From Chrysomallon squamiferum (lineage: Eukaryota; Mollusca; Gastropoda; Neomphalida; Peltospiridae): a stretch of DNA of 64,000 bases. The DNA lies in assembly GCA_012295275.1 (NCBI GenBank), contig CM022667.1, positions 4,305,708-4,369,707 on the forward strand, read 5' to 3'. Position 1 is the stretch's first letter. Every line of letters starts with the position of its first letter. Shown here piece by piece: positions 11,618-25,250 of the stretch. A program made the translations under genes and the position numbers. Below the pieces are notes generated by a model that ran no database searches, was not told the origin of the DNA, and saw only the letters and a program-made list of their open reading frames with translations.

Positions 11618-11812
11618 AACTATTAATACTTCATTATTAAGAAAGACTGGATTCAAGATTTGTTATATTTAATTATCAATACTTCATTATTAAGAAAGAC
11701 TGGATACAAGATTTTGTTACTTTTAACTATTAATACTTCATTATTAAGAAAGACTGGATTCAAGGTTTGTTATATTTAACTATTAATACTTCATTATTAA
11801 GAAAGACTGGAT
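11618..11812 (+). repeat. 53-54 bp tandem repeat, left arm of foldback FB1
   Basis: Four copies start at about 11618, 11671, 11725 and 11778. Each holds a 35-base core containing TTCATTATTAAGAAAGACTG followed by GAT, then a variable ACAAG..TTTGTTA spacer. The same core appears inverted at 12697-12786. Two partial forward copies of the GAAAGACTGGAT part lie between the arms. Confidence 0.8.
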
Positions 11813-12244
11813 ACAAGGACAAATCCATCATTTATAAGTCTACACAATGTTTATTAAAACTGTGTGTCTTCTGACAGCATTAAATATGTAACAACACAGC
11901 AAACTGCTGTTGCATTAATCAATTTAATTTACTCAATTCTTTTTTTTTTTTTTTTTTTTTTTTTTTTATTAACATTCTTATATCTCTTTAACAAAAACAT
12001 GCCAAATTCAAAAAAATAAGTATGGATGAAAAAAATCAACCACATTAACATTAGTTATTGGATTTTTGTTGTAAATCTTGAAACAGGTTGATAAATTAGA
12101 GTAGCAAACCCTCTTGAATGCTGTAAACAAAATGAGTCAATGAAAGACAATTATTTTCCTATGAGGGATAATGCAAATATTGATCACTAAAGTCACCGAC
12201 ATTTCAGTGGGTCCACAAAATCTGTTTATACACAACTTTTCTCA

Positions 12245-12460
12245 TTGTTAGGAAAGACTGGATAAAACTTTACAAAAGTATTTCTTCTGTGGGTTTTGTC
12301 CAAAACAAAAACAATACTGGACAATAAACATTTTGAATTTACACTTCATGTTTTTATCCAAATTATTAAGAAAGACTGGATAAAACTTTACAAAAGTGTT
12401 TCTTAAGTGTTGTCCAGCATTGCTTTCATTTAAAAAAAAAAAAAAAAACACTTTGAATTT
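12245..12460 (+). repeat. Two copies of a 119-bp variant of the FB1 repeat
   Basis: GGAAAGACTGGATAAAAC at about 12251 and GAAAGACTGGATAAAAC at about 12370 are each followed by TTTACAAAAGT-A/G-TTTCTT and then by GTCC..AC-rich and TTTGAATTTACAC segments. The spacing of about 119 bases suggests a second amplification of the same ancestral sequence between the inverted arms. Confidence 0.7.
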
Positions 12461-12696
12461 ACACATTTAGGAAAAATATGCAGAGGCAAAAGACTGATTG
12501 CCTAGATCTGTAACAGTCTGGAACAAAAGATTATAGCAGTTTTTAAGTGGAAATCAAAGACAGTACTCGGATATCTTTACATAATTATTTAATCACATAT
12601 GTGCTGATTTGTTATTCTGAAAGGTGTATGTACAAATGTCGTATAAATATTTATTTATACATTTTCTGAAAGGTGTAGTTTAAAATAACTTCTTAT

Positions 12697-12786
12697 ATCC
12701 AGTATTTCTTAATAATGAAGTTTTTGTAGTTAAAAACAACAAAATCTTTTATCCAGTCTTTCTCATTAACGAAGTATTAATAGTTA
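12697..12786 (-). repeat. Right, inverted arm of foldback FB1
   Basis: Two inverted copies, at about 12697 and 12751, are spaced 54 bases apart, the same period as the left arm. ATCCAGTCTTTCTCATTAAC and GAAGTATTAATAGTT are the reverse complement of the left-arm core with few changes. The inverted region therefore spans about 11618-12786. Confidence 0.75.
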
Positions 12787-12922
12787 AGTATATGAAATCA
12801 TGTGCTTGAATGGTGTCTGCTGTCAAATGGTTTTGTTCCAACCCATTTTGTGTGTGTGTGTGTGTGTGTGTGTTCACCTGGGTTGATGTGTGTGCTGCTT
12901 TTTTTAGTGTTTTAAGTAGACA

Positions 12923-12957
<35 letters not shown>

Positions 12958-14757
12958 ACAGTGGGGATGGCTATGTCTAAGTATTAATAAAATATGTGTT
13001 TATCAGCTGCTTAACAATTACTCCAACTATCACTACAAACTGTTATCATACTTATCAGTCCATGTGTCTGTCTGTCATTTGTCTTACACAACATTTAGTA
13101 CAATGCCAAGAAATTTATAATTTAACAGCTCTCTTGACACATGTAATCTAAATCAGCATCTTGTTTATACACACAAGTAAAGACCTGAATAAAGAAGAAA
13201 CAGCTGCCACATGAGATGCTCTTCAGCAGTTGGCATCAACAGAATTTTATGTAGAAAATCCCACAGTTATAAAACTTGTTTATTTTCTATCTGAATATAA
13301 AAACTGAAAAGTCATGAACTAACTTGTTTTGTATTCAAACACAAATTAGGATGAAGATAAGAAGCGACGATGCTGAAGAAATGATATTTTAATATACGTT
13401 ACTGATATTGTTTTTGTTGTTGTTTTTACTGATATTGTTTTTGCTGCTGTTGTTGTTACTGTTGATATTATTATTATTATTATTACAAAACATGTTTAAC
13501 TTATCAAACTTCTTGATCTTCTTTTGCCATTTCCCGATACTAACAAATAATTTAACAACTTGTTTCTCCTGACTTCCTAGATTTTACACTGCAGATTTCA
13601 ATTCTGTTAGAAAATTTCATGTCAAGGGTTTGTCTAATCAGTTTGAGATCCTCTGCTCTACAGCTGTCTTCATTTTGTTAAATTTACAAGTTTTTACAAT
13701 TACCCTGTCAGAAAGAGAGAATGTATTTCAACAAGCCATTATCACAGTGCTGCCATCTATGTATAGAAGAGTTATCTCCTAATTACCTTTATTTTTAATG
13801 TCAATCAAGTTTATAGTTCTCTTCTTCTCTCTCCTTTCCATTTTTCATTTCTCTACTCATGCTCTGTTTCTTTCTATTTTCCTTTTTCTCTCTCTCTCTT
13901 AATCTGTCTTTTCTGTCTTTTCTCCCTGTCTGTGGGTATGTATATGATTTTGTGTGTATGTGTGTGTTTGTAAATTTGTATATGTCTGTGTGTATCTGTG
14001 TTTTTGAGTGTGTGTGTGTGTGTTTGTGTATCTGTGTATATTAATAGGTGTATGTCTGTATATTTGTGATTGTGTGTTTGTGTATGAGAGATGAACATAA
14101 TAATAAATGTAAACATATTTACATACCTCTGTCTACCAGTCTGTCTATCTGTCTATCTCTGTATATTTTTCATTCTCTCTATCTCTGACTTTCCATCTTT
14201 ATGTCGGTATGTTTGTTCAGAACGTCAATCCTCTATCAGTCTACCTAACCAGTTTTTGATAAATATCTGTCTGTCTGTGTGACTGTCAGTCTGTTGTGTA
14301 TATAGTGGTTAATACTGAATATATTTAATTAATTTCTATTTCAGTGAAATTAGTTTTTCATTACCAGTGTATTAGATGTTGTTTGCTGTGAGGAATGAAT
14401 CAGTATTTTTGTAACATATCCGACATCAAAGTTGAATTTAATTTCCATTTGTCCTCTGTGTTAACTTTTCATGTCTCAATTAGTTGGCTGTTGCATGTGT
14501 GTTTTTCTGTTTACGTGTTTTCGGTGCATCTGTGTGTTTGTATTTGTATGTGTATGTGTATCAGTAAGTGTGTTTATGTCTGTGTATCTATTTTTTTTTA
14601 TATATGTATATGTTTTTCTTAATATGTATATGTTTGTATAATGAGTGGTCTGTGTTTGTGTATGCATGTATATTGTGAATATATGTATGTACATTTTCGT
14701 GTGGATAGCATTTTTTCTTGGGTTTATAAGTACATATGTATATGTTGTGTGTGGGTT

Positions 14758-14794
<37 letters not shown>

Positions 14795-14960
14795 GTGGAT
14801 ATCGAGTGTTTTTGTGTGTGTGTAATTATAAGTAGTGTATGTATTGTGTGTCTGTGCATGTTTGTATGTAAGTAAAGAATTATATATGTCAGAGTATGAA
14901 TGTGTGCCCAAGCCATTGTTAATTGAATATTTTGAAAATATTTCTGACAGTTCACACTTG
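12787..14960. other. (TG)n-rich DNA
   Basis: No gene seen. (TG)n tracts lie at about 12849-12871 and 12931-12957. From 13860 to 14880 the sequence is a long field of imperfect TGTGTA, TCTG and TATG repeats with (TA)n at about 14772-14795. The many Cys/Val/Tyr- or Thr/His-rich frames here are frame-shifted readings of these dinucleotides. Confidence 0.6.
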
Positions 14961-15300
14961 ATAGTAGAAAATTATTCAGTTTGTATTGATTAGTATTGAT
15001 ATTGAAATAAACTGGAGAAAATTATTTATTATATCTTAGTACTAAAAAGGTATTATATATAGTATTTTTTTTGATGATAGAAAATTAATTAAAATGTTGA
15101 CAAAAAACAACTGGTGACAGAAAATTAATTGATATAATGTAATTAAACAAATGTTGGACAAATTCCCACAGATTATATCAGAATATAACTTATTTTATGT
15201 ATATATACTGATAATAGGAGATTACTCATTATATTCTAGTGATGTCATTAAAGAAATCATGATAAATAACTGATAGAAAATTAATTAATATCTTCAATGA
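14960..15300. repeat. Degenerate roughly 60-bp minisatellite, family FB2, locus 1
   Basis: Repeated blocks contain GATAGAAAATTAATT (near 15076, 15115 and 15272) and TTCTAGTGATGTCATTAAA (near 15234). The same words recur at 26427-26740, where an inverted copy also occurs. Copies are strongly diverged, so the period is approximate. Confidence 0.5.
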
Positions 15301-16299
15301 TTTCATAATGATTAATAAATTAAGTCAGTAAATAAACTGAATGTTTAAGATTTGTGAAATGCATTTTAAAATTAACATAATTAAGTATCAAAATTTATTA
15401 AATTATGTGTTAAAATTACTAAATTAAGTCTTAAATTACTAAAATTAAGTGTTAAAATTAAAAAAAAAAAAAAAAATGGCAACTAGAAAAAAAACAGTTC
15501 AAATATTAGACAAAATTGCCAAAAAAATTCAATCTGAATACACTTAAAAATTAATAAATAAAAATTAGCTAGTTATAAAATTCCCATAATACAACTATAC
15601 ATACTTTAAAAATAATATATATATATATATATTAATATAATTTAAAAAAAAACAAAAAAAACCAAAAGTAGTTTATTAAACAAATAAAGTGTATTTTTGT
15701 GTTCTTTATTTCTTTTTCTTTTTTTCACATAAATCTACAAACAACATTATTGTACGTCTCTAATTAATATTAATTTATTTCACTTTAATGTACAATTTAT
15801 TTCTCAAATAAACACAACAGCAGCCTGGTCTGGTCTTAATATTTCTTTAATTACAAAAAAAAAAAAAAATAGACTAATAATAATAAAAAAATTATTTATT
15901 TGCATCTGAGCAATATATATTAATTAATACACATTATTAATAAAATATAATTCCAGATTTATCTTTTTCACATATAAACAGAAAAAAAAAAAAAAAAAAA
16001 AAAAATATACAGAAATAAATAACATAATACTGTATGAGTTCAGTGAAACAGGAACATGTAACCTTGTTTGACTGTACAAAAGCAAGCTTATTATTGATAT
16101 TATTAAGTGGTTACTGTTTTTTTTTTTTTTTTTTTTAAACGGTGATGATAAGTAAAAAAAGAAGAAATCCTACTTGTAGTACTACATTAACCTTTTCCAT
16201 TAGCAGTAAGTGTACTTTTTTTTATCTCATCTGCTTCAAAAAATTTTTTTTTTTTTTTTTCATGACATGCTTTGCATTGAACTAAATATGATGTACTTA
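15301..16299. other. Very AT-rich DNA with poly-A/T runs
   Basis: No gene or recognisable motif seen. Long A or T runs lie near 15460, 15855, 15981, 16118 and 16245, and short AAATTAAGT(G/C)TTAAAATTA repeats at about 15395-15460. Confidence 0.55.
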
Positions 16300-16319
16300 G
16301 TACAGAAAATAATTAACCT

Positions 16320-16980
16320 CTCTAGTTAAGACCAAAAAAAGACATCCTATGGGTACATATTGGAAGAAGTAAAAAAAGAATAACTTGTGAACAGAGAAAG
16401 ATTTATTTGAATAAAAACATACCATATGTGGTGTACTATGTAATCGTTATAACTTGCTTACTAAGGAAAATTAATAAAAGACATTATGGAAGAAGTAAAA
16501 ATAACATGACTCAGAAAAATTGATTTTAATAACATAAGAGACATCCTGTGTGTGATGTAATCTATTTAACATAACAGCTTGCTTACAGGTAGACGAACGA
16601 AGAAACAAAAAAGTAACTTGTTTTCAGAGAAAGATAAAGACTGATTTTAGTAAAATAAAAGATATTCTGTGCGGATGGTACGTGCTAAAAAACAAAAAAA
16701 AAAGCATAACCTGCTGACAAAGAAAAAGTTATTTTAATAATGTAAAAGACATTCTATGTGTAAAAAATTACAACTTGTTTACTGAGAAAAATGAAAAATG
16801 CTGTGGATACAGGGAAGAATAAGAAGTAAAAACTTGGATTCAAAGAAAGATTTATTTTTTAATTATCTTTTTATTTTAATAACAAAAAAGACAGTCTGAG
16901 TGGCTACTGTGTGAAAGTTATAACTTGTGTGTTCCAATAACATTAGTGTTATAACTTGCGTGTTGTAAAAGTTAAAAAAT
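16320..16980. repeat. Degenerate roughly 90-120 bp tandem repeat
   Basis: Diverged blocks repeat the order: AAAAGACATCCTATG-type word, then TAACTTG(C/T)TTAC, then AGAAAGA(T)TTATTTTAATAA. About six blocks are visible, with variable length and many indels. No coding frame is kept across blocks. Confidence 0.5.
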
Positions 16981-17818
16981 GTGGTTTACTCAGTACAACA
17001 AAAAAAAATACAACAGCAGTAGACTAAAACAATTACCAATATCAGACTGTTTACAGTTTGCCCAGCATAATACTGACAAAAATGATTCTATTTTCTTTTT
17101 GCTACAGAATACATTTCTTGGTGTTTGGATTCTAAATGTCTAACAAATAATAATAATAATACTTTAAAAAAATAATTCACAGCTGAATGAATATAGTCTT
17201 TGTAATAAGTAAATAATAGTATGTTACAGCCATGTTATAAGTTAAGCCTGTAATTAAGTCTGTGTAAAAGAATATGTTAAACTGTGAAGGGTTAAATATA
17301 GTAGTAATTAATATTTTTTTTATTTATTACATTGTGTGATTTTTATAAAGGAACAAATTTTAGTACACAGAGGTGCATAAAGATAAAATTTTGATAATAA
17401 TTTACAAATTTAACTTTTTATTTTAAAAAAGAGACAGATAACTAATGATGTAAAGAAGATCTCTTTGTCACACGAGTAATTTGTTTTACTGTTTTCACTG
17501 GTTTTCAGATCAGAAAGTTTCAGAAGTTTTGGTCTAAAAGAATCTTCCACCCTCCTCAGCATTAATTTTTTTTTTAATTAGTTTTGTTGATTTTCTTTGT
17601 TACGTTTTTAAACAACCTTTTTGTGTCTACAATACACGTATATAAATATATATTGTTATTAGATGAAGATTTCATAAATCTGTTGGTTTTTTTTACATTC
17701 ATACATACATACATACAAATACACATGCAGACAGACACACCTACTTTTTTCTTGTTTATATATATTTATGGAGAGATAAAAAAAAAAGATGAATAAATAG
17801 AGATGGAGATAGAAGATT

Positions 17819-17850
<32 letters not shown>

Positions 17851-18198
17851 GAGAGAAGAAGTTATCTAATAGAGAAAGAGAGAATATGCGATTCACCCTG
17901 ATTTTAAAACATCTTGTTTTTTAAAAGAATTTCTTCTCACCATATCCCAGATAGAAGAATGATAAAGAAGAAATACATAAAAGATACTTACTGCTAATAA
18001 GTGATAACATTTTTAAAACTGTCTCCTCAAGTCACATATCTCAGACATTAAACTGCAAACAAAGAATTATCAACAAACTTGATTGTTTTTATAGCCCATC
18101 TGCTGATAGAAACTAGCACCATGTTTTCTATGCATGAGTTTACATATATGCAGACACAATATATATATATATATATATATATATTATACATAGGCAAA

Positions 18199-18238
<40 letters not shown>

Positions 18239-18944
18239 TATACATAAGCATATATATATATTCATATAGATGCAGAAATCATAGACAAGAAATTAAATAA
18301 ATAAAACTTAAATATATAATTCAGTAAATAATTAGATAAAAAAAATCAAATAAAATGAATAAAATTTGTAATTTTTTTTTAATGTATTTTATAAATAAAG
18401 TGAAAAAAAAAAAAAAAAATTAAATAAACCAAAAAGAACATTTGTACTAATAAAGACACACACACACACACACTGACAGATAATTTAGCTAATAACAATG
18501 AATGCAAATATCTATCTGTAATATATATATAAATACACACACCTCGCTGAACATGTTAAAACCACACTTGTTTCATGTGTAACATTTATCACATCTCTTG
18601 TTATCTTGTGTTACATGATGTTACTGCTGATTGATGAGTTCATTTATTTTTATCTCTGCAGTATTTTAACATGTGAGTCAACAAAACAGTTCTTCCTGTG
18701 TTCATACTCACTCCTCATACCCACACACACAGACACACACGCGTGTTTGAATGTCTGTGTGTGTGTGTGTGTGTGTCTGTGTGAAGAGACAGACATGCAG
18801 CTGAGTATAGCTATGTGCATGTTATGTATGTTCATCCATGTAAATAACAACTTTTACATGATCAAAATGAATGAAATCAGGAAAAAAAAAAACTGATTTT
18901 AATTAAAGATGCATTCAACACTTTTTTGTTTAAGATCACACACA

Positions 18945-18983
<39 letters not shown>

Positions 18984-19234
18984 TCACATGTATTCAAATG
19001 AGCACAATATATATTTAACACTACACACTGTAACAGTGTAAAACTATTTTGATAACATCACACATTAAGAATGATACAGACAATTACCAGAGGAAATGTA
19101 CTGGGTACTGTGGTATATTTAGCAACAAGTGACTGTCTGTATTAACCATCATGAACAGGAAGCTACATCCAGTGTTTTGATGAGTGAGTCACTGTGCACT
19201 GGGTAGTGTGGGATGGAAATAGAAGTTTTAAGAT

Positions 19235-19278
<44 letters not shown>

Positions 19279-19478
19279 TGTGTCATAATTTATATTTTAC
19301 ACACTTTTCACAAATGTATTTATTTATGTATAAATTTATTTGTTTGTTTCTTTTATGGAAATATAGTTATTTTCTTTGTTATATTTCCATTAGATCCTTC
19401 AGCTTCTCCTCATATTCTGCTACACATCAAAAATGTGCTGAAATACCAAAAACTTTATTTTAACCAGTTTCCAGTCTC

Positions 19479-19510
<32 letters not shown>

Positions 19511-19782
19511 AAATAAACTTTCTATATTGCAAAATATCAAAATATTGTATCAAAAGATTTATCTATATCACATACTCCACTAATATCTTGATATATTGAA
19601 ATATCAATATTTTTAATTTATCCACCTTTTCTCTCTATCCTTTCTTCCAAAAATAGCAAAAAATGTTCAAAAAGTAATAACAAAGTTATAGCAATACTTA
19701 CATTGTGACATCACTGATTGTCTTATTTCCATGGTAACATATGAAACTGATCAGCAAAACTGGTTTTAAAACTTTCCAAATT

Positions 19783-19821
<39 letters not shown>

Positions 19822-20501
19822 GTTATAATTAGAACAATTTCACATCAACATCATGTATAATTCCAGCCACGTTAATTCCAGTGTTGTAAACTCCTTTTCC
19901 TTAAATCTCTGGTTTTTTGTTGTTTTTGTGATTTATTAGTTGTGTTGGATTTCTAGTTTTTGTTTACTTTTCTTCTTATTCTTGTTATCTTTTATTAGTT
20001 ACTGCTCAAGTTTTATATTCACTGCTTCTTTTACTGTTCATAAAATTTTAAAAAAAATTAAACACCCCTTGTTCAGATTATTCTTTTTCTTTTTTCTTTC
20101 ATTAAATTTCTTTTTTTTTAAATTTTATTTCTGAAATATTTTTTTTCTTCAAAGATAAAATAATTTAATGCAAGAAATAAAAAATTAATTTTATTTGCTT
20201 TCTTCTTTATCTTTCCCTTTCCCTTTTAAATCCTTTTATATTTTTATTACTGTTATTATTATTTATTTTTTTTAAAAAGAAGAAAAATAAAAAATAATAA
20301 TATAGATTAATTTTCAGTAAAATTATTTTCTTTTGGTTCCATTTCCTTTTTTAAACACTTTGTTCTCGATTATTTTATTTAAAAACTGTGAACTGGATTT
20401 TCTCTTTTTCTGACCACTTTTTTCTTGATTTTTACTTTTTAGAAAGAAAATGTAGATAGACTGTGCTATATTAATTATACTTTCTTTCTTTTCTATAGAC
20501 T

Positions 20502-20540
<39 letters not shown>

Positions 20541-20557
20541 GTCGTTTATTTTAGATT

Positions 20558-20588
<31 letters not shown>

Positions 20589-21779
20589 TTATTATATATA
20601 TATTTTTTTTTAACAAATTTATTTGGTTATACATTACTGATAAGTTTTTTTCTGTAGTAATTTCAGCATAGGCCTCCTTGTAACAGATTTACCTTCCCTT
20701 GTTGGTCTTATTAATTTTCTTCTTTCATACAGATAAGTTTATATCAAAACAGAATTTTCTATTTTATTTTGTTTAATCGCCTAATAAATCTTTCACCACA
20801 CATAAATCAAATCCTAAATGTTAAATCTAGCTGACTTTTATATACTTATGACAACAAGATTAAAATTTTTAGTTCCTTAATGAAATATTTATGTAACGTT
20901 TTTAATGTTTTACTGCAGATATATTTTAAAAACTGACGAAAAAAAAAAAAGAAGAAAAAACAGTTGTTGTAGCAGTGGTAACAGTAATTATGTCTTTTGC
21001 TGGTGTAGTAATATTAATAGTAGAATACTGTATTGGCAGTAATTGTTGTGGTAGTAGCAAAAAATACTATTCGAAGTAGTTCTAGTTAGTAACAGTCGTT
21101 GCAGTCGTAGCTGTAGTTGAAGTAATATTAACAGCAGTAGCAGCTGTTAAAAAGTATATCTCTGTTTGGTGTGGAATACACTTCCTCCTTTGTTAATCAA
21201 AGGTGATTTAATTTCTTATTACCTGTGATGGTGTTATTTATTTTCTATTGTTTTTGAAGCTGTTGTTTCTGTTATTGTATTAACGTTTAATTTGATCACA
21301 ATCTTTTTCTCCCACGAAAAAAAAAAAATCAACAATTTTTGAATAATTAATTCATTATTTGACTAAGGAAAGTGTCTCCAATGACAGATATTTTAGAATC
21401 CGGGTACATTCCACAAGTTTGAACATCCAAAGTAAATCCTTTTTTGTTTTTTTTCCTCTTGATGATTTTTTTATTATTATTACTATTAATTATTTAACAT
21501 TCTGTTTTTAAAATTCACCACTTTATTCCTTTTTTAAAATATTTTTTTCTTTTTCAGTTGTGAGTTTTGTTTATATTTCACAAATTTCTGCTTGAAAAAT
21601 CCATCACATTGTTTACTTCCATAAAAGTAAATTCCAAAAAAAAAAAAAAAAAAAAACTGTAAGTAAATAAATCAAACTTTACTTACATGAAATCCAGCAG
21701 AAAATAATTTCATCCTCTTTTCTCGTTCTTTTGTTTTTATTCTGTGATTAAAATCCCACCATTTCTAAAACGACCCAGC
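16981..21779. other. Long AT-rich stretch of microsatellites, no gene seen
   Basis: It contains (GA)n (about 17819-17850), (TA)n next to (CA)n (18162-18233), (CA)n (18948-18976), two (TC)n tracts (19240-19273 and 19476-19510), T runs (19782-19814 and 20505-20539) and a TTTA run (20559-20590). Decayed TAG/CAG trinucleotides lie at 20960-21150. No splice-flanked, GC-richer open frame was found. Confidence 0.5.
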
Positions 21780-22030
21780 TATTATTATTATTTTACCGCA
21801 GCTTTCAGACACGCTCATTTGTTTTGTAACACGTTCTCTGCTTAGTTGTGACGGAACTATTTTCTTTGCGTGTCGGCTGCTTCGCCCAGCGCTAGCAGCA
21901 TGAATGAAAGATGACGTCTGCTATCGCTGACCGCCAATAGCAGAGAGCTAGTTGTGTGTGCGAACCTGTCCTGTTCTGTAGCAGCGACTGCTGCTTCACT
22001 GGACATGTGTGTGTAACTTCATTGATTGGA
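21780..22030. promoter_or_regulatory. GC-richer island with CRE-like and CCAAT motifs
   Basis: The base composition is clearly less AT-rich than on both sides. It contains TGACGTCT (21912-21919), CGCCAAT (21932-21938), GCGCTAGC near 21890, and an inverse CCAAT (ATTGG) near 22025. TCTGCTAT (21917-21924) and ATAGCAGA (21937-21944) form an 8-bp inverted repeat around the CCAAT. This suits a promoter or first non-coding exon, but no start codon with a long frame follows. A link to the GPCR's missing 5' exon is speculative. Confidence 0.3.
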
Positions 22031-22066
22031 ATATGTGAGAGAGAAACAGATATAAAGTATTCGTGT

Positions 22067-22067
<1 letters not shown>

Positions 22068-22143
<76 letters not shown>

Positions 22144-22145
22144 AA

Positions 22146-22178
<33 letters not shown>

Positions 22179-22414
22179 TGTGTAGGTATGTAGGTATGTT
22201 CCTGTGTATTTGTCAGTATTTATGTATATGTGTATATATGTGTATTGTAGGTCAGTATTTGTATATATATGTGTAGGTATTTGTGTGTGAGAGTATGTGA
22301 CAATGTCTCTAAACGTATACTGTGTTTTTAAATAGATATATAGATATATATTTCTGTGTGTCACTTTGGTTGTTATAATTATGTGTAACTATATGTGCGC
22401 GCGTGTGTATGTAA

Positions 22415-22468
<54 letters not shown>
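22068..22468. repeat. (TG)n-(GA)n-(TG)n microsatellite block
   Basis: (TG)n of about 36 units (22068-22140) is followed by (GA)n (about 22148-22177), then TATG/TGTA-rich DNA, then a second (TG)n (about 22419-22468). The frames across it are dinucleotide artefacts. Confidence 0.9.
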
Positions 22469-22470
<2 letters not shown>

Positions 22471-23758
22471 ACATGAAATGATTACCAAAAATATAAAAAT
22501 AGGTTAAATATTTAATGACAGAACTAAACAAAAGAAACTATATGAATTATTCATACATCTAATCATATTTTCTATTATGTACAATTATTCATACATCTAA
22601 ACATATTTTCTGTTATGTATCATACATGCAATAACAACAACAACTGATGTCCAGCTGACACAGACTGGCTTGGCTGGACAAGTGCAGTGGACATTATAGC
22701 GCCTAGTACATTGTGTAGTGGACATTAATTTGTACTGACCAGTGAGTGGCCAGAGGCTATCAGTGGCATTAACTGACAAAACCAGCTTATTTAGTGTGAT
22801 GTACTTTAAAAACTGGTTCAGACGAAATAATCATTTAAATAAATAAATATCATCTAGTTGGAGATGTATTTGTGTACACAGCATTTACATACAAGCATAG
22901 TTTACACACATATACAAACATTCATATGTACGTATGAGAGATAGATACACACTGTCACACATAAACACATATATGCACATATTCACACATAGATGCACAA
23001 CACATAAACAAACATATAAATACATACAAAGCAAATAGTTATGCATATTCAGTAACAATAAAAAAATTTTTATTTTAACTACACCCACAAAAATCTTTAT
23101 CTTTACAGTTAATGTAATTTACTACCAGTGTTTATATACAAAACTATATTAATGTATCTTCAAATTGTATCTTTTTCTTCACTTTTTATGACGCGATTAT
23201 TTTATTGATGAAATTTCAAACATTCAGTGTCATTTTCATTGTTGTTTTTACAAAGTTATATTGCCTTTGGACGTCGATATATTGTATATGAAATTGTGTC
23301 ATTCTCTGAACATTTTACGTTATGTAATTTAAGAAGGAAAAAAAAAAATATATAAAAATATCCAGTGTTATTTTCATTGTTGTTTTACAAAGTAACTGCA
23401 TCTGAATAGCAAGAACACAAAACTGTGAGTGTTGGCTTTGAGTTTCCGAAATGTTATCTAAATATAAGATTACAAAGACATTTTTAACGATACGTAAAGT
23501 TGTATCTTTCTCTTGATGTTTGATGTTTCTTTGTATTTGTTATACTTTTTTAAATGGCTGAAGTTTAACCTGATTTTCATTGAATATTACGGTGTTATTG
23601 TCTATGAATGTCGACAGATGAACGAACAAGCTGCACTGAGTTTCTGTAGTGGGTTCTGTATATCTATTACATTCTGAAGATTTCCATTCTCTGTTCTGTT
23701 ACTCGTTGATTTATCAAAACTGAATTCAGATTATTATTATTAGCGCGCGCAAACACAC

Positions 23759-23791
<33 letters not shown>

Positions 23792-25250
23792 CCACACGCT
23801 TAAATACATTAACCGATTGTAGTAGTAGTAGCAGTAGTGTTAATACTATTAATATTACTATTACTTCTACCGTTATTATTATTATTATATTAGTAGTTGT
23901 AGTAGTAGTAGTAGTACTTTTTAGTAGTATTATTAGTATTAGTGTTAGTATTACTATTACCCTTATTATTATTGTTGTTGTTATTAATATTATTACTACT
24001 ATTTTCTTAGCTAACATCTGGTACTAAAGGTAAGAAAAAAAAAGTGAAAATATTTTATTATTAAATTTTTTTTAATATCTATAAATTTTGAACTCTTCTC
24101 AAAGAAAACATCATAATTATTCGTCACTTTATCCGTTTGTCTTTATCAATGATTCTTACTAGATATATTCTGCACATTATACGTACACATGATATAAAAC
24201 GGAAAAACTTGGAAAGTAATATAAGTAAAATAAATATTTTTAGTTTTTACTGAATGTTAAATCATGTATATATGTTGAAACAGAGAGAATCTGGAGTATT
24301 TCTATGTTGTATCTACTTTTTATTTTTTATGATTTATGTTTCTATTTATTTGTTTATATCTTTCTATCTATAATCTATTTATATATATATATAGATAATC
24401 TTGTCGTTCATTTTTATAATTATGCTTGTTTGTCTATTTTTTCTGCTTATATCTATTTACATAGATACACAGATTAATAGATATTCATCTATGCATATAC
24501 AATATATTTATCTATCTATAGGTAGGAATATTGTAAATTTTGAATATTCATGTTTGTACAAATTTAAAAAAAAAAAAAAAAAAAAAGAATAATAAAACAT
24601 TCCATAATCCACAAGTCACCTTTATTTATTTATTCGTTTTTGTTGACACTACAGTGTTGTCCTTACGGCACAACGACGTTGATGTTGTAGTTGTTGTCAG
24701 ACGCAAATGATTTGGAAAACTGGCAAATAAAGGTTTACATTTTGCGGCATAAAGCGCACTCAGAACAGATGTAATGAAGTTAACACGAAGTGGAATATAG
24801 AAGGACGATTGATTGGTTCGATGAGTAACATCGTCTACAACTGTGACCGCAACAGATGCAACGATAACAAAGAGAATTAATAAACTGTATCACTGGACTC
24901 GGCAGCCATGTTTGATTTTTCCTTTAGTGATTTTCTAATTTCTTATTAGTATTGCTGCAATACTTCAATAATAAATTTAGTATTAATATTACTACTACTA
25001 TTACTACTGCTGCTATTACTACTACTACTACTACTACTACTATCACTACTATTAATAGTAGTTATAGTTGTGGTATTGTTTTTGATACGTTACTCTTGTT
25101 GTTGTTTTTTTTGTGTTTTGTTATTCTTATTGTTGTTATTGTTATCTTTGATACTGTTGTTATAATTTGATAATATCCTGAATACTGCACCTGCTATAGA
25201 TGATTACCACTTAAACGGTAACAATAAGATTTATTATTTCAGTCAACGTA
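22469..25250. other. AT-rich DNA with (CA)n and TAG/TTA repeats
   Basis: No gene seen. Two similar blocks around CAGTGT(C/T)ATTTTCATTGTTG lie near 23227 and 23364. There are (CA)n at 23757-23790, GTA/TTA trinucleotides at 23818-24000, GATA-like TCTA at 24360-24520, and TAC repeats at 24990-25045. A slightly GC-richer patch (24640-24900) has no clear exon. Confidence 0.5.

Noticed and set aside
13859-14955. Several overlapping Cys/Val/Tyr- and Thr/His-rich frames
   Set aside because: All arise from imperfect TG/CA and TA repeats; frames overlap on both strands.
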